A stretch of DNA of 64,000 nucleotides from Spirodela intermedia (GCA_902729315.2 LR746277.1:4407001-4471000); one strand, 5' to 3'; counted from the first letter of the stretch, positions 49,601-64,000 are shown. The notes: generated from the letters alone by a model not told the origin. Translations and numbers: made by a program.

Positions 49601-52600
49601 GGATTGGAAATAGTCACATACCTCATTCATTCATTTCAACATTGGGAAAAATGATGGCTACACTTTGAAAACCCAAAATGTTACCTTCATTCATTCTTAT
49701 CTATGAACCTCCACTCTGATGGAACTTTCCCCCTCCGAGCATAAGTAATAATACTTGGGGCCTTATCAGACTCCCACACTAGCTTCATTTCCAGGAAACA
49801 ATGGTAACTACCCAGTGGTGATAGAGGATATCTTGTGGTGCCCTGCCTCAGAAAGGACCCCACGCTCAACAGTCACGAAGCCTAAAATGAGGGAATGCCG
49901 GCTTACAAGCATCCAATGAGTACCTCTAACTGTCTACAACAATAAGGTTGACTGATTGCTAAAACAGTAAGAGAAGAAGATTACCTGCTGACCGTAGGGT
50001 TGGTGATTTGGGGAGCTTGCCTCAAGGAGCAAGGTCCGAGGTTCAACACCCACAGGTTTCAGAATGTTGGTTGGGTGGGTGAATATACAGTGAGGATAAC
50101 CCACAGAAGTAACACTCAGCAGTTATCCACAATATAAGAGTCCTCTCATAATTAAAAAAGAAGGAAACATTGATGCAACGAGAATAAAAAGGTAAAGACC
50201 AAGAAATGTTATAAGCTATCAAGATTTTACAGAATCACCTGAGCAAGAGTAATATTGCAGATGATAGCTGTATTTGCATTTCCACCCAATGCAGGTTGCA
50301 AAATGCGAGTAAGTTTGCTGTCCCGATATGGCACATGACCCCTACATCAGAAAGAATGAAAAAAGTTAAATGGGACCTTCAGCGAAAAAACACAGGAATG
50401 ACATACACTTGTAGAGAAAGATCACCCTTGGCTCTCAGTGCCTTCGCTGAGCTTCTTTATCACAGTTCCAAGCGTCATTAAACTTTTATTTATATGGGAA
50501 CCCTCTTTCAATCTTACCCCTTCAGCACCAGTCTTAGCAGCACGTTCGGAGCCAGCTAGATCCACTAAATTCTGGAAGCCAGGAAATATGGAAAGCAGGA
50601 AAACAAATTATACTTCGAGTAAGAAACTTATAATAAAATATTTTAATGAACTAATAATCTGCCCTTACCAGTATAGATACACGAACAGCATCACACTGAC
50701 TATCCGCATCAGCATCAGCATGGTCATCAGTCTTCTCCCTACTCTCAATAATCTAGTTGTCAACCACAATAACATTACATTAAAATTCCCAAATTAAAGT
50801 TCAGAAACTATGGATGGATGCCTTGGGTGATAGCATTACCATGCGAAAAATTGTATGAGATCTACTACTATGAACGTTCATATTTGTCTCCCCAACGTGG
50901 CGATGTGCTGTACAGTTGAAAGTACCACAACTTAAATTCAAGCACAAAGAAAAGGTAGATATCAAGTGGATGGGGGAAACTCACATTCTCCAAACTCCAT
51001 TAAGTCAATGATTTGTTCAGGAGAGACAACTATTTCTTCTCTCAATCCAGCAACAAATATACCTCTCTTTCAAATCGTAGCGAGAGGATAGTCAGAGAAC
51101 ATAAGATGTGTTAGTCCAGTTTATAAATGCAAAATATTTACCTCAAGGCTTTCATGAATTTGTAATCTTCGGTGCTCTGGCGCCAACAAGTCATTGATCT
51201 CCTCATTATATATTTCCATGTATGACATGCGGACAAGAAATTCCCTGTCTGAGTTCTGAAAAGATAAACGACTTATAATTATTCAAAGATATCCCCGTTC
51301 CAGGAACCCAAAACAAAACAACGCATTAGAAAAGACCATAATGTTTGGAAAAGGTAGAGTAATATGTCGAGCTACTACCAGTGCAACAACTCCAAACTCA
51401 ACACAATCTTAGCTTTTCTGAACTTTTCAATTCCGATGATAAAGAAATATTCCAGAATCTATGTCAAAATTTTACAATAAAGTGAAACTTTGCCTTGTCA
51501 AAAACCAAAATCTAATTTCTTCCGAATTAATCTGCTGAATAACATTTTATGCCCTCGGATTCTAAAATTGCTTCAGATCAATGAAATTATCTCAGGCATT
51601 AGCAGAGAAAATCCAACACTCTTTGTTTTCATATGAAGTTATCATTCATTCCGTTGTCATTAGAGTAAAAATCAAATTTTTGACGTCCCCGAATGCATAT
51701 TCCTGAGGATTATGAATGGGGACATCAGTATGCTACCAACGCCCAATATCTTAGTCAGGATTGAGCATCAGTGGCCAGACTGGGTTAGAAGAATAACTTC
51801 ATATGAATTGTTACACGCGGTACAGCAAGAAGAATGATGCATCAATAGTCATCTGAATGTGTTAAACTTGGCAAAAGCTGAATCCCAAAAGCACGAGCAA
51901 ATATATGATAATGACACAATATAAAGTAGAATTCATATGTTGATAATAAAATTACACAAGCACACGCAGGCATGAAAGCCTGCATGAAATTATGCAGGAC
52001 GGCTTTGGCAGCGCCAAAAAATGAAGCTTGGAACAATGCTCAAGCTGTCATTTTAGTAAGGCTTGAGTTCTCCAACCCAGCTCATCAATATCCCTAATTA
52101 GAGGTACAAACACATGTACGACCATGAAGAAACCTCTGGTACGTTTTAGAGGTATATTAAAAGGGGTACAGGAGATAACGTGAGCAAGAGAGAGGACAAA
52201 GAGAAAAACCTCTTCTATGCTTTGGAATAAATCATGAACAGCAAGGGGGATTATCCCCGGTTCAGTTATTGATCCTCTCATAGTGTGAGTCTTCCCACTA
52301 TTAGTTTGCCCATAAGCAAATACAGTACCTGAAAAGATATACATGAATACTTAAACCAGATTACGCATTAACTAGGAAAACAGGAATCCAATAACAAAAG
52401 GTAATGAGCACTTGTAATGAAATAAAAGTTGGAAAACCGAAACCTTTCGGTGCCAAAGCAGCCACTAAGGTTTGGATCCCCATCTCCACCACAAATTATG
52501 AGGCATGCAATGCTAATAGTGTTCCGGTATAGAATTGATTCTGTTCTTACGAACAAATCAATACATACAAAAGATCAGAGGCGAATTACCTCTTCACGCT

Positions 52601-53291
52601 ACAAAAGCTTTATGTTGTCTTCTGAAAGTGGACAGTACCACATGTTAACTAAGCATCGAAAGAAAATGGAAGTAGAGACATTATGTCATTCTCCAAAAGA
52701 AACTGAATGCGGGAATGTAACCATTTTAAGCGCTCTCCTTGATGAGTAACCCATCTATCGTACAACTTCTCTTCATGGACCCATACAAGAGCTTTCAAAA
52801 TAAAATCCAATGTTTGAATGGAAAAACAGAAATAACGTTTGACTCTTTCAATGTTGATGAAGGGTAGGACAATCCATGACAAAGGACAAAGGCACTTTCA
52901 GTGGCTTTAGGACATCAGTCTGCAGCAGCTGTAAACACGTCTTCGAAGAAAGGACCATACCAGCACTTACCGTTGAAACCGCGTACAACAGAAGCTACAA
53001 TCTCTTTCGTACGGGCCTCATAGACCTCCCTGGTCGTGCATCCTTCCCCGAATATTCTATCTGAATTTTGCACCAACTTAGTAATCAATCGTACGGTATT
53101 GAATGGCAAAACACATTTAAGATATAAAAATACAAAAAGAACTACGGACTATAAAAAAAAAACATACCAAACTCGAATTTGGCTGACTGGTTAGTGAGGT
53201 TTATGGAATTTCCCGATATTCTCCAGGGACTGGATTTGGCGTCCTCTGCAGAGAGCGGCCTGGCACGAACTGTGACATATATTCTCTCCAT
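34612..53291 (-). CDS. KIN7O: KIN-7 (CENP-E-like) kinesin, KIN-7O type
   Basis: An N-terminal motor with a long coiled-coil tail, about 1,190 residues recovered. Motor exons: 53291-53168, 53060-52971, 52328-52210, 51255-51142, 51066-50985, 50907-50840, 50752-50669, 50571-50426, 50341-50239, 46878-46798. They carry [15 protein letters not shown]-loop GQTNSGKT, switch I SSRSH, switch II DLAGSE and [13 protein letters not shown]. Stalk exons: 46612-46544, 46461-46402, 46304-46143, 45951-45895, about 45669-45635, 43943-43734, 43530-43315, 40435-40295, 40071-39958, 39870-39784, 39707-39504, 39397-39233, 38174-37968, 37853-37764, 37671-37543, 36529-36432, 35631-35553, 35457-35302, 35130-35059, 34833-34612. 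The heptad-rich tail and KIN-7O-like linker suggest a role at mitotic spindles or kinetochores. The 45.6/43.9 kb junction does not fit in phase, and an exon may be missing between 43.3 and 40.4 kb. All other junctions agree. Confidence 0.92.
42078..42201 (-). mobile_element. LTR end with primer-binding site relic (Copia-like), low confidence
   Basis: Read on the minus strand, 42,201-42,090 starts TGCC, contains GATATATACAC and ends CTCTTAACA. The next 12 bases match the reverse-complement-adjacent Met-tRNA primer site (TGGTATCAGAGC) at about 10 of 12 positions. This is the arrangement of a Copia 5' LTR and PBS. No second LTR was found on the lower-coordinate side within the same intron. Confidence 0.35.
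44731..44745. repeat. Poly-C run
   Basis: About 15 consecutive C in a kinesin intron. Runs of this kind are prone to length errors in assemblies. Confidence 0.9.
47061..47233 (+). repeat. 5' LTR of the intronic element
   Basis: 173 bp, TG...CA, followed at once by the TGGTATCAGAGC primer-binding site. It contains CTCCCTATATAATG, a likely TATA promoter, about 80 bp from the left edge. Confidence 0.93.
49206..49378 (+). repeat. 3' LTR of the intronic element
   Basis: 173 bp, the same length as the 5' LTR and aligning without gaps. It keeps the CTATATAATG block and is followed by the TTATC target duplication. Confidence 0.93.
49985..50160 (+). mobile_element. tRNA-derived SINE candidate
   Basis: A box A-like TTGGTGATTTGGGGAGC near 50,000 is followed about 35 bp on by a box B-like GAGGTTCAACACCC near 50,040, resembling the GGTTCGANTCC consensus. 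The interposed GCTTGCCTCAAGGAGCAAGG resembles the body of plant SINEs. An A-rich stretch at about 50,150-50,160 may be the tail. No clear target duplication was found. Confidence 0.35.
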
Positions 53292-53888
53292 CGGAAGATC
53301 TCCGACAGAGGCTCAACAGAGAACGAAAGCCACCGTAAATCGCAGAGAGCAATCCTCCGATCAGGGAACCCGCCGAGAGTGGGGGGTTTAGCTTCCGTGT
53401 TGTCTGAGCGCCCTTCTTCCTTTTCGACCAGGCACGACCCTGCGCATTTTCCCGCCCTCTGAATCCGCATGAAATGACGGAAGTAACCTCTCCGAGGAGT
53501 TTTAAATGGACCACTATCTTTTCGGCCCATTTTTAGTTGGGCCTTCAACAGGCCCAAATTCGTCTCCCCGACGCCCGTGATCAGATCACGTGGTCGACTC
53601 AAGCGAGATCTGAACGGTCAGATCCACCCACCACAACGTCAAAATGATTTATTAACATAAAATAAGGCGGTATAGAGGACTCTAAATTTTAGAAAACTTC
53701 CCCTGATCGAGGCGGATTAGACCGTCGATTCCGATCCGAATCGGACTCGGCCGATCCCGCGAACCGCGACCCAGACCGGAGGGAATCGGGCAGTACCTCG
53801 ACTCAGTAAGTCCCCTTCATAGCGTGGACACCAGAACGACCTTGGCGAGTACGCCACCGCGACTTCACCTCCACGACAGAAGGGAGAA
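53292..53888. promoter_or_regulatory. Divergent promoter of the kinesin and a 75-aa protein gene
   Basis: Two start codons face away from each other across 597 bp. The region holds a canonical E2F site TTTCCCGC at 53,448-53,455. Three GGCCCA/TGGGCC site II cores lie around 53,522-53,565. An MSA-like AACGG core followed by TCA lies at 53,613-53,620. Known plant S-phase and G2/M genes use E2F and MSA elements, which suits a mitotic kinesin. The function of these particular sites is inferred. Confidence 0.55.
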
Positions 53889-54902
53889 ATGGCCGGCAGC
53901 GGCGGCGGCGGATTTCGGTCCAAGGTAGAGCACTTCCTCTACAGTGGCGAGAAGAAGCATGTCCTCGCTGGGATGGCCATCATCGGCGTGATCTTCGGGG
54001 CGCCGTGGGTCTACATGAACAGAGGTAAATTTGCCGTCCACCGACTCCGGCTCCTCGGGCATCGAAAACCTTGGAAAAGTGTGGTAATCAGTGAAAAACG
54101 GCAGCCTTCCTTTCGCCTGCCTGTGATAGCAGCACGACGATGTTGTTTGAAATGGGATTCGTTGCCCTACAAGTCCTATTACCTGTGTTACCTGGAATAT
54201 AATGTCTCTTCTCCCTTTGTGGTGGATTCGGGTTGAATGACTAGGAGCGTGCCCATCCCAAATCTCTGATTGGCTTCTGTATGACGACACATTTTGACAT
54301 TTTTTCTCCTTAGAAAGTTGTTGATGTCACTCATAATTACTTAAAAATCATCATTCCAGTTCATTTGTATCATGTTTTACATCATCTGTCCCTTTTTATT
54401 AATGGCTCTTAGCCCGTTTATTTTGTGCCGGAGAGTCTTTCATCGGCAGCTTTCTGCACAAAGTAGAGAAATGTAGACAAATACAAACACAATGGTGCCA
54501 AAGAATCATGATCTGTAGCGGTGAGTAGCTGAGATGTGTGAGGTGGGATTCAACCGTATTTATTGGAGTTGCAGAGTTGATATAAAAGGAAGGTTTCTCA
54601 ATTTTGGATCTTTGAGCCGTATAAATTCAAGGTCGGTATGCCTTTTCTCGTGACATTGATGGGCTCTTTTTCTTTTAATGGAAAGGTGCAGGATATTTTA
54701 CAGCATCTGTGAGTGATAAGCATCTGGGTTATTCAGATCGTATCTTGCGTTGTTTTCTGTGTTGAATGCCCATATTTCCCCCGCTGCCTGACCACCCTTC
54801 TTTCTAACAGGAGCGAAGCACCAGTCGCATCAGGACTACTTGGAAAAGGCCGACAAAGCACGGAGCCAGAGGCTTTCTTCAGGTCAGCCGCCGGCCAAAT
54901 AG
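53889..54902 (+). CDS. Conserved plant single-pass membrane protein, 75 aa
   Basis: Two exons, 53889-54024 and 54811-54902, join in phase (G completed across the intron) into 75 residues. The N-terminus MAGSGGGGFRSKVEHFLYSG is followed by EKKHVLAG, one membrane helix (MAIIGVIFGAPWVYM, about residues 29-43) and a hydrophilic tail with HQSHQDYLEKADKARSQRL. I recall close matches in many plants, all uncharacterised; the layout resembles small inner-membrane proteins of organelles, but that is a guess. The intron is 786 bp. The gene is head to head with the kinesin gene and shares its promoter region. Confidence 0.82.
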
Positions 54903-55457
54903 CGCAGAGAAGCCCCCTCGAGAGGGTTCCTTCCTACTCTCTCCAGAATTCATCCCTGGGGCTTGTTTTCTTGACGCTGTGAATAACAGAACAGCAGATG
55001 GTGTGAGCCACTGCGGAAACGATTTTGCTCTTCGCCCATTGAATTATTTTCCGTGATCCTCGTGTTGGTTTCCGGCCAGTATGGATGATGTCTGCTCTCA
55101 TGGTCTGATACAATGCTCGGTGGATTGTCTGAGGATGGCAGACAGATTTTTGGACTTGGAGACTTTTCTATCGGGCCGATTTATGTTTGTGGGCATGATT
55201 ATGTCCTTGCCAAGCTACCAGGATTGCTCTGATCAGTACGATAATGAGGTGAAATTCGCGAAATAAACCAAAGATGAGATGCAAAAGTTAGGGGTGGAGC
55301 TGAAATAAATTTGTGTATTTATTGAGTTGTTGAAGGTAGTGTGGTATCTTTACAAAGGCAGCCGTCGTTCACTGTAATCTGAATTATGTGAAGAATGCAT
55401 GTGGGTAATGGACATTGGGGATAAATCCGCCAATAGCTGAGATTTTCTCTTGGCTTT
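54903..55457. other. Convergent 3' spacer
   Basis: This lies between the stop of the 75-residue protein gene (+) and the stop of the magnesium transporter gene (-). It probably holds both 3' UTRs. Nothing else is recognisable. Confidence 0.6.
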
Positions 55458-57372
55458 TCACATGGGCATCAGTCTTCTATACTTGAAGAACCACAGAAAT
55501 GTGCTGAAGATGACCGTACCGCATATTGCAGAGATTATGAGCACCCACTGGAAAGCACTTGGTCGATCGAATAGCGGGATTGTGAAGTTCATACCAAAAA
55601 CTCCGGCTACCACGCCGAATATGGCCACCACAAATGTCGCCGTCGTCAGCAGCAGCTCGAATTGGATCAGCTGGTTCCTGACGTTGTCCTGAAATCACAG
55701 TACTTGAGTCATGATCCCAAGACAATCACGTTGAAGTCAAACCCAAAACCCTTATTAATCTCAGGTGAAGAAGATCAAGTTGACATTGGCACAGATAGTA
55801 AGTTAGATAATAATACAAACCAGCTGGATGTTGATGAAGTCCTCTGTGTCGTCGATGTACTCCTTCAGCTGGAATGGAACCAAGATTCAGTCATGCCCAG
55901 CTCAGAATGAGGACAATCAGAGACAACAGTGGGCACGAGAGGCGCAGCATACCGACGTCAACTTGTTGAGGATGCTGTCTATAACCACAAAGTAAGCTTC
56001 CAGTAGCATCTCCAACGCCTCTATGTTCTCGGCGCCGCCGCCGTCAGGGCTCTTGAAGCTGTCGTGACGACTTCTGCTGATGCTTAGGGGCTTCTCCATC
56101 CTCGGTGATTCGGCTGGAGAGGAGACAGGGGATGAGGGGGCGGAAGCAGGGTGCCCCAGCCCAGCGAAACCCAAACCAGTCAATGACTGGTCACTGTAGA
56201 ACGAGGCTTCCATTCGTCTCTTCTTATCCGTGAGATACAACTCCGCCATGTCTCCGTCGTCGTCCATAAGCTGCTCTACCTCGTCCCGAACCTGCGGGAG
56301 GAAATCTCAGGTCAACGTCGTGCGGGGAGATGGTTAGTCACCTGCGCACAGCCTTTGACTCACTCGAATACCTTCTGCACCCTCCGAGTCAAGGCAACAA
56401 GCCTGCTCTTCAGCCTTCGCACGCGTTCCAAGTTCAAGGTGCTGATCTTGGATGTTAGCTCGTCTAACAGAGGGTATGCTTCGATTTCTAATTCTGCTGC
56501 CTGATAAGGAAATCCCAATGGCGTATCTGTGAGTCTCTTGGTGGTGATTCAGCGTCATTACCTCAGAAGAAGACAGGGATTGGGGAATATCTGGTGCGAG
56601 AAATTGTTTAATATCTGCCAGTACTTGGAAATTCTACCTACCTCGCCAAATAAATATATTCAATTCGGCTAAGAAGAGAGAGAAAGAGAGAATTCGCTTC
56701 CCGTGTTTCCACGAAATCATTTGAATGATGGGTGCATCGTAAAGCATCAAGATGAGAAATCAAGCAACGCCATCATCCCAACAGAAAACCACGACGAGTG
56801 AGCATCGAAGGACGAGAGGACTCAGGTAGAAGCAGCCGCACCTGCGCGTCGAGAAACGAGCAAGCCGACTCCAGCGCTACCTCGAGCGCCCGAAACTCGA
56901 AAGGCAGGTAATCCGGCGAGGCTGCCCCGCCAAAGAAATCCCCCTGTGGCACCGCAAGTCTCCTCTGAAGCTCCACCACGTATTGGAGGACGTTGCTGTC
57001 GACAGAGTTAAGGACCAGCACCTCCTCGGCGGTGATGATGCACCTAATCTGCTCCAGGTTGACGACGATGGCCTTCTCGCGGCCGAGAATGGTGGAAGGG
57101 TACACGAAGAGAGGGTCCAGAAGCCGGAGATCCCGCGCCGGCAAATCGCACCGTCGCATCATGCTAAACTTGTCTACCTCCATTATCTGGGAACTGCCGG
57201 TGGCGGCGTCCACGCGGATCCACGAACGGACCCCCTGCCCCCGCTTCTTGATGCCAAGGTAATCCATCCCTTGCAAGACCGACCGCGCGACGGCGGCGGC
57301 GCCGCCGGCGCCGGCGATGGAGGACGAAGTGGAGGGCTTCGGCGGGAGGAGCCTCTCCCTGTCATCTCCCAT
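55458..57372 (-). CDS. MRS2: Magnesium transporter MRS2/CorA type
   Basis: Five exons join in phase to 425 residues: 57372-56842, 56500-56372, 56291-55953, 55868-55821, 55688-55458. MRS2 proteins are pentameric Mg2+ channels of the CorA family. The large N-terminal cytosolic domain includes RSWIRVDAATGSSQIMEVDK, the block MMRRCDLPARDLRLLDPLFV, and a long helix with TSKISTLNLERVRRLKSRL and DEVEQLMDDDGDMAELYLTD. The C-terminus has two membrane helices with the signature GMN (VVAGVFGMNFTIP) between them and ends FFKYRRLMPM. The sequence is closest to Arabidopsis MRS2-1 (MGT2), a vacuolar-membrane member, but the Ser/Arg-rich insert before SPDYLPFEFRALE in that protein is shortened here. An in-frame ATG 10 codons upstream (57,402) also exists; 57,372 gives the better-conserved start MGDDRERLLP. 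Confidence 0.94.
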
Positions 57373-59667
57373 GAGAGAAGAGCGTCGTCCTCCAAGAGAC
57401 AAGAAAAGCTGGCCCCCTAACCCACTAAACTGCCCTCTGCCGGATCCTTTTCGGAGGCTTAATGGTTCGGAACTCTAACCGTTAGGACTTTCGCACGTGT
57501 AATTTACCTCGTCGCACGTTTAAGGGGAGTTTTGCTACGTTCGAGAAGAGGAAGGAACCGCCGATGGCGACCGACGGCGGAAGGAGAGGCCGAGAGAATT
57601 GAGAGTTTGTCCTCGAGTTCGTGATGGTTTTCGATCCGAAACCCGTTACTCATATCACGTTTTCCACGTCCAAGGAGAATGGCCGCCCTCAGATTCGCAC
57701 GTGATAATTGTGCCACGTGTCTCGATTATGGCCACAGCTCGGATTGATCCAAATTGTCCTTAGTGCCCCGTTTCTCCTTTGACTTTGGTTGCCCCACGAC
57801 ACGATCTGTTATCATTTGCTTGACAACTGTTGGCCCAGTAACTTTATTGGGCCTTGCAACCCACATGACTGATAGTACGGTCCATTCGTTACTGGGCCTA
57901 GATCGTGCACCCTTCCACTTTCCGGGCCACCTGTCCGCTAGTGATCCCGGGCCCGAAACTACCATTTACAATTTATTTTTTCTCGGTCCGGAATTAAAGT
58001 TCTAATTTAATGAGGGATTTATTTGTAGTTATGCGGCTACCCCACCCTTCTCATAAGCCGAGGGGAGAAGACGAACCTCAGGAACCCGGGAAGAGTCCGC
58101 GCATGGGACGAGAATCGCCAGCGATTCTCAACTGAGGGGTTGAAGACCATATGAGAGAGAGAGAGAGAGAGGGAGTAGAACCACGTCGCTCAGACCAAAT
58201 ATAAGCAGAGAATGAGAAGAATTTGGTCCATTAATTTTTTACGAGCATGATTTTGGGGATCAAATCTTATTCTCGTACCAGCTCGGGATTTCCTTATTAT
58301 ATCAAAGTAGAGTATCCTTAAAATTGACTATTCGTGCGCTATTTCCGAGCAAGCTCTCACAGAAATCGTCGTAAGATATGAACATCGGATGCGGGAAAGA
58401 ATCAAAGACAATGAGATTGAAGGGCAGCTCCTGCAGTTCTGCATCTCATAAATGCGCTCCAAAGTGATCCGCTTTCCTGCTCTCCCCGTGCTCGAAAGAC
58501 GAAAGATATTAAGTCTTCAGAAGAGAGAAGGAGCTGCATCAGGCTTTAATGGGGGGTCTGGTCGCAGCAGTTCATACGGTCTCCGGTTCGCGCAACTCTC
58601 CACTCCCCCAGGCGCTCACACCTTGGAGCCTGTACGGCCATGGCGGACGCTCATTTATCTCCTGCCAGCAGCTCGAAAGGACCTCAGGAATGCCTGGGCA
58701 GCGGACCTAGACGTCGCCGGAGAGGATAGAAAACCTCACCGGCGACTGTTTCTGTTAAATTTTCGCGGTAAGTAGGTGAGAATTTGAGGGTCCTCGCAGT
58801 CAAAGGCAACCCATTAATACGCATCCCATCCTCAACATTGGGACCAGGAGAGAGAATTCAAGGCTCGTTTAAATTCCCCTTCGTGAAAAAAAATTATCTC
58901 GTCATACGTTGTGTCATTGCAGTCTTCACTGTGAATTCAAGTTTTGCCCGATCATTCAGCTCTCTCACAACGATAAACCCAGTAATCATCTCCAAGTCAA
59001 GATGGATAGAGAGGGTGAGAGAAGGGGACGAGGGGGGTTATGATCCATTTGAACGCAGGCAACGAAAGAGGGGGAAGCCCAATCGTCGAAGAGGAACATG
59101 AAGTAACAAGAGCAACCCTAGGAGCGAGGCGTCGGCATCTAACTGGGGATAGCGGCTTTAGGGTTAGAGAACTGTGAACAGTTCAGAATATAAAAAGATC
59201 TTCATGAACATAACCATTACAGGCCCCCCCATCTTTGGCATATCGACGGAGAAGGAGAGAAACCCTAGGCACCTCAAAGTGAGAATCCTCCCCACCGTGT
59301 TCGCAGTTCTGGAAAAAAAAAAACAAGCAGAATGCTACGCTAGTTGACGAAGATGTGGGTCGGAAAAGATAACTCACTCGCCTTCATCGTATGTGAAGCG
59401 AACCAGGGTAGAAGCTAGAGAGCTGCGGCGGCGAGGTAAAATATTTGGGTCAAATATAGTCAAAGGCGCCGCCCAGAAGAACACCGTCCGCGTCCCTCGT
59501 TCGAGGTCGCAAGTCCTGATGACGGTACAGACCCCATTGAGTAAACAAGGACGGAAGGGACGGGCGATGTCAATGGCTGCCCCCTCCAGAAGCGAGGACG
59601 AAGCTCTCAGTTTCAGTGTTCTTGCGCGGTAAAACAATGTGAAGAAGGGGATATGGCTTGAGTCCTC

Positions 59668-59671
<4 letters not shown>

Positions 59672-59702
<31 letters not shown>
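59672..59702. repeat. (CT)n microsatellite
   Basis: An uninterrupted CT run in the intergenic region, about 450 bp upstream of the carboxypeptidase ATG. On the minus strand it reads GA. Confidence 0.9.
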
Positions 59703-59707
<5 letters not shown>

Positions 59708-60039
59708 CCCGGCTTTCTCTCCATCCCGTTTACCTGAAGAACCACACCCAACAGGACCTTCGCACTGAAGCGTACACATTAATGAGGCCCTTCGCCTATC
59801 GTAACCCCAGTTCTGATTTGGTATTAATGACCCTATGCGTGACTACTGCACCGTTACTATTCATCTCTGTGTCTGTCTCTCTCTCTCTCTCTCCCTGTTT
59901 TATATACTGCCTTCTGTCTTGGAAGGAGGACCAGTAGCTGACCAAGCTGCAAGCTGGAGGGTGTAGAGATATGTCACTATTCGATTTACAAGACCACACG
60001 GAACCTATAATTGGACACGCGCCTCTGTCGTTCCTGTGA

Positions 60040-63285
<3,246 letters not shown>

Positions 63286-63311
63286 CTCCGTCTGCCGATT
63301 GAAGCTCTTCG

Positions 63312-63349
<38 letters not shown>

Positions 63350-64000
63350 AGATGAATCGATTGAAGCCCGATCAGGTTAAGTGGGGTGTAAAAGGGGTTT
63401 GAAGAATTCAAGCTAACCGGACGAGCATTGTATTCCCATGCAAAACAATAACTTTCCAAGCGAATCCCTCTCTCTCTCCCCTCCTTCCGCGACATTCTGT
63501 TTCAGTCTGGTGGAAGACGATGAAGAAGACTCTTCTCGGACAGTGACCCCTTGATCCCGACTACTCGACGCTAGCCCACATCACCTTCCGGAAAGAAAAA
63601 TTAAGAACTGGAAGTAGATGAGTTCAGTTTAGAGAGAGAATCGGCCAAGTTACGCATCGCATATTCATCTATCATGATCACCTCTGCTGCAGACGCATCC
63701 CTTTGCGGCGAGAGGGCCGGAGAGGAGTCGGAGGTCGCAAGTGGGCCTCTTCACCCCCCGCCGTCCTCCGCGGCCAATGATGTTGGCGACACGTGAGGAG
63801 GGGAGGAAGAAGAACCAGCCTGTCCCTGCCCTGCGGCGCAGTTGCAGACAGCAGACGGCGGCCTTTGTAGAGAGAGAGAGAGAGAGAGGGAAGGGGAGAA
63901 AAAGGAGAACTGGTTGGGAGAAAGTAGGGGTATTGAGAAGAATTTGGGGAATATTTAATGAGGGAAAGACCGTGCCCGGTCGTCCACCTGCTCCGTGAGG
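63286..64000. other. Carboxypeptidase 3' flank, no gene seen
   Basis: The flank holds a CT run at 63,317-63,348, a GA run at 63,871-63,889 and otherwise GC-moderate sequence. The 85-codon open frame starting at 63,741 is low-complexity (Arg, Glu, Gly) and spans the GA run; I do not accept it as a gene. A first exon of a further gene beyond the edge cannot be excluded. Confidence 0.45.

Noticed and set aside
56983-57420. A 145-codon plus-strand frame
   Set aside because: It is the antisense shadow of MRS2 exon 1.
58452-59101. Two plus-strand frames of 107 and 105 codons
   Set aside because: Arg/Ser/Gly-rich composition, no recognisable domain and no splice context. Probably chance frames in GC-rich DNA.

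Overview
The window is nuclear DNA from a flowering plant. It has GT-AG introns of up to several kb, AT-rich introns around more GC-rich exons, plant-type gene families (an ABCC13-type transporter, a KIN-7 mitotic kinesin, a PrfB3-type plastid release-factor paralogue, MRS2, a serine carboxypeptidase-like protein), plant retrotransposon debris, and many CT/GA microsatellites close to gene 5' ends. The GC-rich coding exons near 57 and 62 kb would suit a monocot, but I cannot fix the lineage from this alone. Families were recognised from conserved motifs and remembered homologues; no search was run.

Layout. 0.6-23.1 kb (+): a very large ABCC13-type transporter gene. Thirty exons from 3,993 to 23,097 join in phase and encode both membrane domains and both ATPase domains. 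The more 5' exons, for the N-terminal membrane region, show several frame breaks. 24.2-28.0 kb: a heavily decayed Ty3/gypsy retrotransposon (gag, protease, RT, RNase H and integrase remnants in order). 28.6-31.9 kb (-): a 101-residue one-helix membrane protein and, 221 bp upstream of it on the same strand, a PrfB3-type release-factor relative that has lost the GGQ motif. 32.1-34.6 kb: AT-rich, no gene seen. 34.6-53.3 kb (-): a KIN-7O/CENP-E-like kinesin gene of about 30 exons. One intron carries a compact LTR element in the opposite orientation, with two 173-bp LTRs and a 5-bp target duplication; a tRNA-like SINE candidate lies in the same intron. 53.9-54.9 kb (+): a two-exon gene for a 75-residue one-helix protein, head to head with the kinesin. 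55.5-57.4 kb (-): a five-exon MRS2/CorA magnesium transporter. 57.4-60.1 kb: long promoter/intergenic DNA. 60.1-63.3 kb (+): a nine-exon serine carboxypeptidase-like gene. 63.3-64.0 kb: no gene seen.

The genes are ordinary neighbours rather than a pathway cluster. The best leads are the localised frame decay at the 5' end of an otherwise intact ABCC gene, the 2.3-kb non-autonomous LTR element inside the kinesin gene, the E2F and MSA-like sites in the divergent kinesin promoter, and the catalytically empty release-factor paralogue. I found no CRISPR, operon-like or clearly novel multi-gene system.
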